Source: Herbaspirillum sp. | Lineage (GTDB): Bacteria > Pseudomonadota > Gammaproteobacteria > Burkholderiales > Burkholderiaceae_D | NCBI GenBank assembly: GCA_028292625.1 | Contig: JAQGLY010000031.1 | Span: forward strand, 17,106 to 81,105 | Direction: 5' to 3' | DNA length: 64,000 nt | Shown: one piece after another, positions 52,940 through 61,943 of the stretch | Numbering within the stretch: position 1 is the stretch's first letter | Layout of the letters: each line of letters begins with the position of its first letter | Notes under the pieces: generated by a model | Seen by the model: only the letters and a program-made list of their open reading frames with translations | The model's database searches: none | Told to the model about the DNA's origin: nothing | Translations under genes and position numbers: made by a program

Positions 52940-54409
52940 TTAACCGAACAATCCCTGTAAATACCAATGCGCCTGCGCCTGGCCGCCCAAGCGTTCGCGA
53001 TAGATCCAGTAATGCGCGTGGTCGCGGCCTTCGGCAATGAAATAGTCGCGGGTGACCGCCGCGCCGTTCCACCAGCCGGCTTCTATCCGTTCCGGCGGCG
53101 AGACCATTTTCAGCACGGAGCCGTAAAAGGGGCGGTGCTCGCGCAGCGTCAATGCGATCGCCTGCCGCAGCAGCCAGGTCGGACGCGGCAGGCCCGCCGG
53201 CAACGGCGCGGCAGCCGCCGCATGCAGGACCGGCGCCCAGGCATTGGCGGCGTCGGGACGATGATCGGCCTGTGGCGCGGCCTGCAGCACGGCGTCCGCG
53301 CCGAGACGGGCCGTCAGCAGTTCGATCAGACGTTGATGGTCTTCCTTGTTGCCGCCCGGTTCGGGAAACAGGGTTTGACTGGGGATCGCCATCGCTTCGA
53401 CTTGCGAGGCGGCCAGACTGATGGCGATAACCGGCGCCGTCAGCTCAATGCGCGCCAGTCGCTCCCTTAACAGGCGCAGCAGATGTTCTTCATGCCAGCT
53501 CGCTTCGGCCAGCAAAATATGCACCGGCGTCGGTGCAATCGCCTGTCTGCCGCGCTCATGTTCGAGCTGCAGCACGATCTGCCGGACGGCCAGTTGCCCG
53601 GCGCTGAGCCAGCCGATCATTTGGACCAGCAGGCGTTGCGTCGCATGCAGCAGGGCTTGCGCCTGTTCGATGCGATCCGGCAATTCGATGCGCGCATCGA
53701 AGGCCGGAGGGGCGACGATCCAGTCGAATAATTCCGGCGCACGGCCGTACGCGCAATCCAGCGCTTTCAGCAAGGGCTGTCCGCAACGCCGTTGCAGACC
53801 GTTGCGCGGCAGCCGCCGCAATTGGCCCAGCGAACGGCAGCCTATGCCTTGTAGCCATTCGTTGTGCGCCCTGGCGGCAGGCAGCAGATCCGGCCGCAGG
53901 CGATCGATCAGACGTGTCAGCGTCGGCATGGTCAATGCGCGTGCGCCGCGGCCGCTTTTGCCATGGTCCCTGGCCAGCAGCCATGCGGCTTGCGCGGTCG
54001 GCGCGCAGCCCAGGCGGACGCTCAGGCCGAGCCGGCCGGCGGTGTGCCGTATGCGGCGGCATAAGCGGCGTATGCCGCCGAACAATCGCAGACTGGCGCT
54101 GATGTCGATCAATAAAGTGTCTTCTTCGGCGGCGGCCAGCATCGGGGAATATTGCAGCAGCGCCATCGCGGCGTCGTGCAGAGTCTGCGCTTCGCGTTGC
54201 CGATCGCGTTCGTGGTGCATGGCATCGGCGGCCAGCAGCAAGGCGCCGGCGCGGCGCATACCCGGCTCCACGCCGAGCGCGCGCGCCGACGCGGAAAGCG
54301 CCACGACGCGCTCTTGCTCGAAGACGATGGCGAGCGCTTCAGCCGACCAGCGCAGGCGAAATACTTCGAGCGACAACAGGGGCAGATGCAGGGCGATCCA
54401 CAGCGGCAT
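52940..54409 (-). CDS. imuB: ImuB, inactive Y-family polymerase-like mutagenesis protein
   Basis: A 489-aa adaptor that links the sliding clamp and DnaE2 in SOS mutagenesis. It has the Y-family fold but not the catalytic carboxylates: the N-terminal motif reads IALHLPLLSLEVF, lacking the usual metal-binding Asp. EEDTLLIDISASLRLFGG replaces the second active-site motif. HhH-like and little-finger regions follow (GIGCRSLGQLRRLPRNGLQRRCG). The C-terminal tail includes the ImuB-typical DYFIAEGRDHAHYWIYRERLG. The 5' end overlaps imuA by 71 bp. Confidence 0.93.
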   Translation of the reverse strand: MPLWIALHLPLLSLEVFRLRWSAEALAIVFEQERVVALSASARALGVEPGMRRAGALLLAADAMHHERDRQREAQTLHDAAMALLQYSPMLAAAEEDTLLIDISASLRLFGGIRRLCRRIRHTAGRLGLSVRLGCAPTAQAAWLLARDHGKSGRGARALTMPTLTRLIDRLRPDLLPAARAHNEWLQGIGCRSLGQLRRLPRNGLQRRCGQPLLKALDCAYGRAPELFDWIVAPPAFDARIELPDRIEQAQALLHATQRLLVQMIGWLSAGQLAVRQIVLQLEHERGRQAIAPTPVHILLAEASWHEEHLLRLLRERLARIELTAPVIAISLAASQVEAMAIPSQTLFPEPGGNKEDHQRLIELLTARLGADAVLQAAPQADHRPDAANAWAPVLHAAAAAPLPAGLPRPTWLLRQAIALTLREHRPFYGSVLKMVSPPERIEAGWWNGAAVTRDYFIAEGRDHAHYWIYRERLGGQAQAHWYLQGLFG

Positions 54410-55061
54410 GGCGATATAGCGGAGAGAGGGTGGACGAAAGCGTCATGGACAGCGGGACGAACAACGGCGTATCGCGTTGCGGTCCGCGCCGTTTGGCGAA
54501 CTCGATTTGCACGCCGCCGGCGACCGGCGCAATGCGCAAACGCAAGGGCGCGGACGACGCCTGCTGCGCACAGGACAGCGGCCGCATCATGCAAAACAGC
54601 GCCGCGCCGCTTTGCGCCGCCAAATGCAGCCGGCGCAGCGCGGCATGGCGAATGTGGCTTTGCCAGCACAGCAAAGCGCCGCAGCTGTCGGCGCGCAATA
54701 TCTGCTCGGCGGCCCACAGGGTATCGGCGTCGCGGCCGGGGGCGATCCACAGCAGTTGCGACGGGGCCAGTCCCAGCGCGGCGAACCCCAGCGCCTGCGG
54801 CGGATGCGGCGGCTGCAGCAGGACGATGCGGCGTTGTTTCAAATTGCGCAGCGCGGGTTGCAGCAAACGCAATTCGCCGATGCCGTCTTGTTGCAGCAAG
54901 AGTTCGATCAGGCTGCCGATCGGCCAGCCGCCGCCCGGCAATTCGGCCGACAGCTCGGCATGGCCGGTATCGATGCAACGCGTCGCTCCGCGCGCAAGCT
55001 GCGACGCGCGCCAGAGCGACGGATGTATCGTTTCGGGAGAGTGGGCGAGTGCGGTATGCAT
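54339..55061 (-). CDS. imuA: ImuA, RecA/SulA-like SOS mutagenesis protein
   Basis: A 240-aa protein of the ImuA (SulA-related) family, which interacts with RecA and ImuB in the mutasome. It starts MHTALAHSPETIHPSLWRASQLARG, continues with ELSAELPGGGWPIGSLIELLLQQDGIGELRLLQPAL (degenerate P-loop region) and LWIAPGRDADTLWAAEQILRADSCGALLCWQ. The promoter region carries a near-perfect LexA box 16-35 bp upstream of the ATG, making this the first gene of a damage-inducible operon. Confidence 0.92.
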   Translation of the reverse strand: MHTALAHSPETIHPSLWRASQLARGATRCIDTGHAELSAELPGGGWPIGSLIELLLQQDGIGELRLLQPALRNLKQRRIVLLQPPHPPQALGFAALGLAPSQLLWIAPGRDADTLWAAEQILRADSCGALLCWQSHIRHAALRRLHLAAQSGAALFCMMRPLSCAQQASSAPLRLRIAPVAGGVQIEFAKRRGPQRDTPLFVPLSMTLSSTLSPLYRHAAVDRPASAPVVARSISPALVG

Positions 55062-55076
55062 AAAATCCTGTCAATG

Positions 55077-55096
55077 TACTGTATAAATATACAGTA
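55077..55096. promoter_or_regulatory. LexA (SOS) box upstream of imuA
   Basis: TACTGTATAAATATACAGTA matches the gammaproteobacterial LexA consensus (CTGT-N8-ACAG core; TACTGTATATATATACAGTA) at 19 of 20 positions. It lies 16 bp upstream of the imuA ATG on the minus strand and about 215 bp upstream of the divergent 55311 gene. Confidence 0.93.
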
Positions 55097-55239
55097 TAAA
55101 ATATGCCGCGGCAGTTTTATTTTTTGTAGAAAGGGGCGTCCTTTATTTTCATGGCAGCCGACCGGATTCTTAAATAAATGGAACCTATGGGCAATACGGG
55201 CCTCTTAAAAACAACGGGCGATCGATGGAGCCGGGATGC

Positions 55240-55258
55240 GGGGCTGCATGCAGCTCCC
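55240..55258. other. Palindrome in the leader of the small Lys/Ala-rich gene
   Basis: GCTGCATGCAGC (55243-55254) is a perfect 12-bp palindrome, extended by GGG/CCC with one unpaired base. It lies 50-70 bp upstream of the ATG at 55311. Function unknown. Confidence 0.35.
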
Positions 55259-55310
55259 TTACAGGTTCCCATGGAGCGTTCGTTTTTTTTCACTTTTGAA
55301 AGGAATCCTC

Positions 55311-55625
55311 ATGAAGTCTTCAGGCCATCTTGTTGCCATCGTCGCTTTAATGGTTGCCGCCGGTTTCGCACAGGCGCAAACGCAAATGGATCCGGCGGCC
55401 GCGGGCGCGTCCGGCGCAGCTCAGTCGCACGATCCGATAGTGCAAAAACGTCAGGCCGATGCGGATGCCAAGACTGAATATAAAGCGGAAAAGAAGGCCG
55501 CCACAAAGAATTACAAAGAGGATAAAAAGGCTGCCAAACAGCAATTGAAACGTGAAAAAGTCGAGTCTTCGGCGGACCGTAAGGACAAATTGCAAGCCGA
55601 TCCTATCGCTCGGCCTACGCCCTGA
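55311..55625 (+). CDS. Small exported Lys/Ala-rich protein of unknown function
   Basis: A 104-aa product starting at ATG 55311 (AAGGA 7 nt upstream) with a clear signal peptide MKSSGHLVAIVALMVAAGFAQA. The mature part (about 82 aa) is highly charged and low-complexity: EYKAEKKAATKNYKEDKKAAKQQLKREKVESSADRKDKL, predicted as a single amphipathic or extended helix. Not recognised. An association with envelope polyanions or stress is conceivable but unsupported. A strong hairpin follows the stop. Confidence 0.7.
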   Translation: MKSSGHLVAIVALMVAAGFAQAQTQMDPAAAGASGAAQSHDPIVQKRQADADAKTEYKAEKKAATKNYKEDKKAAKQQLKREKVESSADRKDKLQADPIARPTP

Positions 55626-55641
55626 TTCTCGTTTTTTGAGC

Positions 55642-55677
55642 GATGCAAACGCCCTCGTTAGAGGGCGTTTGCGCATC
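55642..55677. other. Strong hairpin after the Lys/Ala-rich gene
   Basis: GCAAACGCCCTC (55645-55656), loop GTTA, GAGGGCGTTTGC (55661-55672), extended by GAT/ATC across a 2-nt bulge. No T-tract follows on either strand, so it is only a possible terminator. Confidence 0.55.
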
Positions 55678-55751
55678 CAGCTGAATAAAATAGGAAAACA
55701 AGCATTGGCAGATATGTGATGGACGCGCATGATTCCGGCAGGGGGCGGGCG

Positions 55752-57563
55752 ATGAAGCGTAAATACGGATTGAAATGGCGGCCGGCGGCGATGGTAATGA
55801 CGATCGTATTGGCGGTCGGCATTCTTGCGTTGGGAGGCGCCTTCATTTTGATCGACAGCGATTGGGCCGCGCGGTATGCCGTCCAAAAACTGGAATCGGC
55901 AAGCGGCCAACGCCTGCATGTCGGCACGCTGGCGATGCATCTGCGGTCGACATTGCGTATCGACATCACGCAGCTGAGCGTGGCGGAGGTAAATTCTGTT
56001 TCAAATCAAGCACCGGATTCGACCTTGAATACAACCGGCGCCGGACGCGAATTCTTACGCGCGAAATCGGCTGTGTTCCACATTTCGCTGCTCCCCTTGT
56101 TGATCGGCCGGATACGGCTGGCCGATGCCGAAATGGAAGATGTGCATTTGTTTGCGCAGGGCGCCGCTGCCGGAAGCCGCGGCCTGCATGTGCGCGGGCG
56201 CGCCGGCGATCTGTCCGGCCTCGGCAAGCGCGGCGCCAACACATCCTTTTTCCTTTCCGCGGACATGGCCGATGCCGCGCGGGCCGGCGCGGGCAATATC
56301 CGGGCCGAGGGCGTGCTCGGCCTGGCCTCCGATCTGACCGGCACCGATTTGCGCGTGCATGTCGATTTGCCTGCGCAAAGTCCCTTGCCGGCGCTGGCGG
56401 GAATGAGCCCGCGCGATCTGGCGGCGATCAGGCTGGATGCCGTGTTGCGCGAACGGAACGGCGATCTGGACATCGGCCAACTGGCGTTTGCGCTCGGCGA
56501 TCTGCATGTGACCGGCCAAGGCGTCGCGCATTTGCAGTCGTCGCCATTGCATGTCGAAGGGCGATTGCAGACCGATTATCTGGATTGGGGAAAGACGACG
56601 CTGGATGCGGGCCTTCCGCCACCGCCGAAAAAACCGGCCGGCGCCTTGTTTCGCAATTTCCGGCTGGACTGGCCGGCCTTGCAAAAAATAAATGGGTTCA
56701 CCGCCGATCTCGGTCTGCAAATAGGCACGCTGAAATTACGCTCCGGCGTGCCGTTGAAAAATATCGTCGCGCAAGCGCAATTGCAGGCTGACCGGATGAC
56801 GATTCCGAGTTTCACCGCCGATTTCATGGGCGGCGCCGTCAAGGCGGATGCCGTGCTTACCGCGCATAACCGCCTGGTGAAGTTGAATGTGAAGGCGTCA
56901 AACATCTCGATAGAGCAATGGCGCGATGCGCTGCATGTGCCGCGCTTGTTGACCGGCGGTCCGCTGGCGGTGGATGCCAGCGTCAGCGGCGGTGGGGCGT
57001 CGATGAATGAACTGGCGGCCACATTGAGCGGTCCGGTCAAGCTGCGCATGGGGCATGCGGTGGTGCGCTCCAGTCGTGCCGATGAAGCCGAATTTCTGTT
57101 GACCGGCCTGATTCCGGCGCTTGCCGGCAAGCGTGCCGAACAGATGAAGGTGGTGTGCATTGTGGCGCGCCTGCCGTTTGAAAATGGTCTTGCGTCCGGC
57201 GCGTCGATTGCCGGCGCGCGTACCGAGTCCAGCCAGTTGCTGACCGATGGCGTGGTCGATTTGCGTCAACAGACATTGGATTTGCATGGACGGGTTACCG
57301 GCGTGGACGGTTCACGGCTTGGCGCGTCGATGTTTGTTGGCGATGTGAATGTCAGCGGTAAGCTGGGCAAGCCGGCATTCCAGCTCGACAGCCGCGGCGT
57401 GCTCGGCACCGCCGCCCGCATCGGCGCAGCCATTCTCAGCCTGGGCCTGACCGCGGCCGGTACCGCGGTGTGGGATGCCAATGCCGACGATGCCTGCCGG
57501 GTCGCCTCGCAGCATCCTCGCACCAAGGCGCCGGCCTCCGGTGAACTTGCGATTCCGCATTGA
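55752..57563 (+). CDS. AsmA-family envelope protein
   Basis: A 603-aa protein from ATG 55752 (MKRKYGLKWRPAAMVMTIVLAVG); GTG 55716 or ATG 55719 would add 11-12 residues with no visible ribosome-binding site. One N-terminal membrane segment (about 12-35) anchors a large periplasmic domain typical of the AsmA/YdbH-like lipid-transfer bridges: SGQRLHVGTLAMHLRSTLRIDITQLSV, DLHVTGQGVAHLQSSPLHVEGRLQTDYLDW and NELAATLSGPVKLRMGHAVVR. The C terminus has a Cys and disordered tail. It converges with the hybrid kinase gene across a 14-bp gap. Confidence 0.82.
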   Translation: MKRKYGLKWRPAAMVMTIVLAVGILALGGAFILIDSDWAARYAVQKLESASGQRLHVGTLAMHLRSTLRIDITQLSVAEVNSVSNQAPDSTLNTTGAGREFLRAKSAVFHISLLPLLIGRIRLADAEMEDVHLFAQGAAAGSRGLHVRGRAGDLSGLGKRGANTSFFLSADMADAARAGAGNIRAEGVLGLASDLTGTDLRVHVDLPAQSPLPALAGMSPRDLAAIRLDAVLRERNGDLDIGQLAFALGDLHVTGQGVAHLQSSPLHVEGRLQTDYLDWGKTTLDAGLPPPPKKPAGALFRNFRLDWPALQKINGFTADLGLQIGTLKLRSGVPLKNIVAQAQLQADRMTIPSFTADFMGGAVKADAVLTAHNRLVKLNVKASNISIEQWRDALHVPRLLTGGPLAVDASVSGGGASMNELAATLSGPVKLRMGHAVVRSSRADEAEFLLTGLIPALAGKRAEQMKVVCIVARLPFENGLASGASIAGARTESSQLLTDGVVDLRQQTLDLHGRVTGVDGSRLGASMFVGDVNVSGKLGKPAFQLDSRGVLGTAARIGAAILSLGLTAAGTAVWDANADDACRVASQHPRTKAPASGELAIPH

Positions 57564-57577
57564 CGGCGCGGCATTCG

Positions 57578-60500
57578 TCAATATTTGCCGTCCGCCAGTT
57601 TATTCAGTGCTTGCCGCAGCGCGCGGTATTCATCCGCAAGCTCCGCGAATGGCGCGGCCTTGCTGCGCCGTTCCAGCGCTGCTACCTGTTTCGCCAGCGG
57701 GTGCCGCAGGATTTCCAATGCGCCCTTGAGTTTGTGCAGTTGCCGCAGGCATTGAGCCAGATCCTGGTTTTCCATCGCCGTATCGAAGGTCTCCATCGTG
57801 CCCGCATAGTCTTGAAAAAAAGCATCCCATAGCATTTTTTTCCCGGCTGACGGAGACGTCGCAGCCGCCTGCGACGTGAGGCAATGGGAGGAAAGCGCTG
57901 TCCTCAATTGTTCCAGCGACACCGGTTTCAACAATACCGCGTCGAGATTTTTGCGGTCGGTCGGAGCCGGGCGGCTCGCGGTCATCATGATGATGACGGC
58001 CGGATAGGCTTGTTGCCGCAGCGCCGCCGCCAGCCGGTTGCCGTCCATTTCAGGCATGAATTGATCGGTCAATACCAGGCCATACGTTTGCCGCCGGCAT
58101 TTTTCCAGCGCTTCCCGGCCGTTGCTGGCAAGTTCAATATCGGCGTAACCCAGTATGCGCAATTGCTGCTGAGCCAGCGTGACGTTGACCAGATCGTCTT
58201 CCACCAGCAGGATTTTGGCGAATGCGGAGTTGCGGGCCGGCGCCCGGGTGGTGTCGCGGATAAGCGATCTCGCGTGGGATTCCAACGAGGGATCCAATGG
58301 AATGAGGCTGTTTTTCGCCTCCCCGTCGCGTATGGCCAGCGTGTCGCATGCCGGCGCCTCTCGTATATCGAATGCAGGATCGACCGCCAGCAGCAGACTG
58401 CGCTGCGACAATGCCGATACCCGGATGCAATCGCCTTGCGCCTCGGGCGGAACCGGACCGAGCGGCGTCAGCAGCACGCGGCGCGGGCGAGGGTAGCCCG
58501 TCAACAGCGGCAGACAGCTTTCTTCCTCGTCGTTCTGGCAGGCGATCAGCAGGGTATCGCAGGATGCGATTGCGGTGGAATGCGCATGGGTCTCGATGTC
58601 GATATCGGCCACGCTCGCGCCGCCTGCTTCCAGCTGTTCACGCAAATACCGGCGCCATAGCGGATCGCGGCAATGCAAGGCAATCGCGACACCGGCCAGT
58701 CCAGGCGCCGCGTCGTGCTCCTGATCGTCCGCAACCGGAAGCGCCAGCGAAACGGTAAAACAGGCGCCCCGATTTTCGTGACTGTCGACCGCAATCGCGC
58801 CGCCCATCGCATCGCATAGATTTTTGACCAGAGACAATCCCAGCCCGATGCCGCCGAAGGTTTTGCCGATGGTGTTATTGGCCTGTTGGAAAGGCATGAA
58901 AAGTTTGCCCTGATCGTGTGTCGAAATGCCGATGCCGCTGTCGATGATGCGCACGGCGAACGTGCATTCGCCGTTTCGCGGTCTCGACGAGCCGGTGCAT
59001 AAGTCCGCCCGCATGACGATTTTTCCGCTGCCGGTGAATTTCACCGCGTTCGACAGCAGATTATTAAAAATCTGGCGCAAACGCGCTTCATCGCCGCGAA
59101 TTTTTTTTGGCAAGCGGCTGTCGATCAGGCAAAAAAATCGCAGATTTTTCTTGGCGATCGACGGCTGGAATGTCAATGCCACGTCTTCCAGCAGACTGAC
59201 CAGATCGACCGCCTCTGTGCTCAAATGCAGCAGGCCGGCGCCGGCTTTCGACAGATCCAGCACATTATTGATAATTTGCAACAGCGAAAAAAACGCGCGG
59301 TTGATGGTGCCTATGGTGCTGCGCTGGGACGGCGAAAGCGGTGTATTTTCCAGTAATTCCAGATTGCCCATGGCGCCATGCAAGGGGGTTCGGATTTCAT
59401 GGCTGATGGTTGCCAGAAACATGGATTTCGCTTCGTTCGATTCATCCGCGCTTTTGCGCGCTTGTTGCAGCATGGCCTCGGCTTCCTTCTGCATCGTGAG
59501 GTCCGACAAGCCGCACAGCAGCACTTCGCGCTCCCGGTAACGTATCTGCGAAAATGCAGCCAGCAACGGTGGCGCGTCGCGCTCCTGAGGCGCCGGCAAT
59601 TCCGTATACAGCACAGTGCCGCGTTGCGGGGCGCCGCCGTTTTGCGCGGCGATGGCGCGATATGCGCTTAAAATCGTGCGCGCCAGGTCCGGGCGTTTCC
59701 TCCAGCGCCGGGCGTACGAACACGCGAGCTCATTGGACAGTTGCGGTTGCGCGGTTTGCAGATCCAGCATGCACAGCCCGACCGGCGCGGTGGCGATAAT
59801 GGTGCGATTCAATTCTTCGCTGGCGACGATGCGTTGCGAGGCCATGCTCAGTGGCAGCAGCACATACCGGTTGACCAGATAAATTCCGCTCCATAGCAAC
59901 AGCAGCGAGCCGAACATCGAGAAACTGATCCACATCCATAAGGATTCGGATACCGCCAGCACGTCGCCGAAGCTGAAGGTGTATACCGCGACCCACGGCG
60001 TGCCGGCGATGGTCTCGACGAAATAAAAACGTCTGTCGATTTCAGAAACCGACAGATCGTGCGCCGCCGTGCGGATCGACCGCCAGTTCTTGGTAATGGA
60101 GCGGACCAGCGCATGTTCTCCGGGGTGGATATTGTTCAGCGGGACGGGCGACGCATGGCTGGCGTCGAACACGAAAAATCCGGTAATGCGCTTCGGCGCC
60201 ATGAATATTTTGTCGAAGGCGCGCCGTTCGATATCGATCGCCGTGATCGCGAACAGGCGGTTCTTTCTGTCGTAGACGGGAACGCCGATACTCAGCACCT
60301 CTTCCATATTCGCGCGTCGATGGAGGCCGGTGACCAATGGCAGGGCCGGCGCTTGCGCCGCGTCGCGCAGGTGTTGCGCGTTCGGCTGGAGGTGCGCCGT
60401 GGCGGAGGCGATTTCCTCATCGATTCCGGTCGTCGGCACGGCCGGATACGGATGGCGGCTGCTGCGCGACAAAAATCGGCCCTCCGGATCGAAGGTGTAA

Positions 60501-61024
60501 CTGCTGATTTCGGGGTGGCTCCAGAGACTGTGAACCGACGCTGCGACGCTGCGCGACAGTTTGCGCAACAAATGCAGCCGGGCATCGCAGCCGGCGTCCC
60601 CAAGCGAGGTCAGGACGGACGGCTCGGCGCTTGCCTGTTGCGTTCCGATCTGCTGCCGTAGGCTGAGTTCGCCCGGGAAAATGATATCGGCGGCGCAGGC
60701 TCCGGGCCGGTTTTTTTCGTTCAGCAGACGGCCGTGCAGCTTTGCGATCTGATCCAGGCTATAGATCAGCTTGCGCTGGTTGTTTTTGACCGAATCGAGT
60801 TGCTTGACATAGTTGTGGCGCTGAACATTGTCGATGACCATATTCATCTGATCCCAGGCCAGGGCGGCCGCCACCGCGAGCACCGCAAACGACAGCGCCA
60901 ATGCGACCGCATACAGCAAACTTCGGTTATGCGCCTTGATGCCGCAGCCGGAGATGTGAAAGGCGGCGCCGACCTCGAGCCCGTCTTCGGCGCCGGCGCC
61001 GGTTCGTACCGAGTGCCAGTGCAT
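57578..61024 (-). CDS. RcsC-like hybrid sensor histidine kinase with receiver and Hpt domains
   Basis: An 1148-aa membrane phosphorelay kinase. TM1 (35-57) and TM2 (362-385) flank a periplasmic sensor of about 300 aa (58-360). A cytosolic PAS-like region (about 403-510) precedes HisKA with phospho-His542 (ISHEIRTPLHG) and HATPase (N box FNNLLSNAVKF 653-663; DSGIGI 695-700; FGGIGLGLSLV). A receiver-like region without the phospho-Asp (about 775-890) resembles RcsC's ABL domain. A true receiver follows with Asp987 (LVLTDQFMPEMDG; acid pocket E942/D943/D944; Lys1033). It ends in an Hpt domain with His1097 (LHKLKGALEI). No clear ribosome-binding site precedes ATG 61024. It lies 58 bp downstream of its probable partner regulator. 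Confidence 0.9.
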   Translation of the reverse strand: MHWHSVRTGAGAEDGLEVGAAFHISGCGIKAHNRSLLYAVALALSFAVLAVAAALAWDQMNMVIDNVQRHNYVKQLDSVKNNQRKLIYSLDQIAKLHGRLLNEKNRPGACAADIIFPGELSLRQQIGTQQASAEPSVLTSLGDAGCDARLHLLRKLSRSVAASVHSLWSHPEISSYTFDPEGRFLSRSSRHPYPAVPTTGIDEEIASATAHLQPNAQHLRDAAQAPALPLVTGLHRRANMEEVLSIGVPVYDRKNRLFAITAIDIERRAFDKIFMAPKRITGFFVFDASHASPVPLNNIHPGEHALVRSITKNWRSIRTAAHDLSVSEIDRRFYFVETIAGTPWVAVYTFSFGDVLAVSESLWMWISFSMFGSLLLLWSGIYLVNRYVLLPLSMASQRIVASEELNRTIIATAPVGLCMLDLQTAQPQLSNELACSYARRWRKRPDLARTILSAYRAIAAQNGGAPQRGTVLYTELPAPQERDAPPLLAAFSQIRYREREVLLCGLSDLTMQKEAEAMLQQARKSADESNEAKSMFLATISHEIRTPLHGAMGNLELLENTPLSPSQRSTIGTINRAFFSLLQIINNVLDLSKAGAGLLHLSTEAVDLVSLLEDVALTFQPSIAKKNLRFFCLIDSRLPKKIRGDEARLRQIFNNLLSNAVKFTGSGKIVMRADLCTGSSRPRNGECTFAVRIIDSGIGISTHDQGKLFMPFQQANNTIGKTFGGIGLGLSLVKNLCDAMGGAIAVDSHENRGACFTVSLALPVADDQEHDAAPGLAGVAIALHCRDPLWRRYLREQLEAGGASVADIDIETHAHSTAIASCDTLLIACQNDEEESCLPLLTGYPRPRRVLLTPLGPVPPEAQGDCIRVSALSQRSLLLAVDPAFDIREAPACDTLAIRDGEAKNSLIPLDPSLESHARSLIRDTTRAPARNSAFAKILLVEDDLVNVTLAQQQLRILGYADIELASNGREALEKCRRQTYGLVLTDQFMPEMDGNRLAAALRQQAYPAVIIMMTASRPAPTDRKNLDAVLLKPVSLEQLRTALSSHCLTSQAAATSPSAGKKMLWDAFFQDYAGTMETFDTAMENQDLAQCLRQLHKLKGALEILRHPLAKQVAALERRSKAAPFAELADEYRALRQALNKLADGKY

Positions 61025-61082
61025 GGCGGCTATGGCCGGAAACGGAATGCGGTGGAGCGGAACGGCAAGCGCTTGAGCATGA

Positions 61083-61739
61083 TCAGTTGTTAAACATCTT
61101 TTTGAATTCTTCGATCAATTGCACGTTCGTATCCGTTCCCAATTTTTTCATTGCCGATTTCTTCTGCGTGCTGATGGTTTTCAGGCTGCGATTGGTAATA
61201 CTGGCGATTTGCCCGACTTTCATGCCGTTCGACAGCATGCGCACGACTTCGGTCTCTCTGGCCGACAGCGGCTTCTGCAAGGAGAAAGAAGTGCCGGTCA
61301 GGATGCGTTTCAACAATATCTGCGTGGTCTTCGGATCGGTATAGATTTCACCCTGCATGACGGCGTTGATGGCAGCGACCAGACAATCGAGATCGGACGA
61401 TTTGCTGACAAAGCCGTGCAGACCCAGATCGAGCGCACGCTTCACGGATGGAAAATTGTCGTGCATCGTATACGCGATTACCTTGATTTCCGGAAAGCTG
61501 CGTAGCAGCCGATCGAATAAAAGCAAACCGTCCGGCTTGTTGTCGTCGGCGAACGCATAGTCGCAAATGAGCACGTCGCAGGCCTGCTGTTCCAGCAAGG
61601 AAAAAAGGCTTTCTATCGTTTTTGCCGTGCCGACTATTTCGATATTCGGAAAGCTGGAAATGACTTGGCTGACGCCGGAAGTAACGATGGAATGATCGTC
61701 GGCGACGACGATTTGATAAGTGAATTTTCGATTCGACAT
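61083..61739 (-). CDS. RcsB-like NarL/FixJ-family response regulator
   Basis: A 218-aa two-domain regulator. The receiver (about 8-130) has acidic residues D14/D15, phospho-Asp60 (VLICDYAFADD), T91 and K113, and shares with RcsB the spacing DDNKPDGLLLFDRLLRSFP. The LuxR-type HTH (about 155-215) contains NRSLKTISTQKKSAMKKLG; E. coli RcsB, from memory, has NRSIKTISSQKKSAMMKLG, a nearly identical recognition helix. The gene is first in an operon with the hybrid kinase (58-bp gap). Predicted targets are the TAGGA-N4-TCCTA palindromes at 45130 and 62457. Confidence 0.92.
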   Translation of the reverse strand: MSNRKFTYQIVVADDHSIVTSGVSQVISSFPNIEIVGTAKTIESLFSLLEQQACDVLICDYAFADDNKPDGLLLFDRLLRSFPEIKVIAYTMHDNFPSVKRALDLGLHGFVSKSSDLDCLVAAINAVMQGEIYTDPKTTQILLKRILTGTSFSLQKPLSARETEVVRMLSNGMKVGQIASITNRSLKTISTQKKSAMKKLGTDTNVQLIEEFKKMFNN

Positions 61740-61943
61740 GTTTGGCTTTTGTTAATTGGTTTTATTACTGATCTCGCTTCGACGCGCGCATCGGGACCGG
61801 GAGAATTGCGCAGGAAATGAGATTCAGATTCCGATGTGCGCGGGATGAGTATGGTCTATCTTTAATGGGAGAAACAACCGTATTTTTATATGGTTTTTCT
61901 GTTTCGCTTTCTGTAATGGAAGCTTATAAATTATGGCTTTTCA

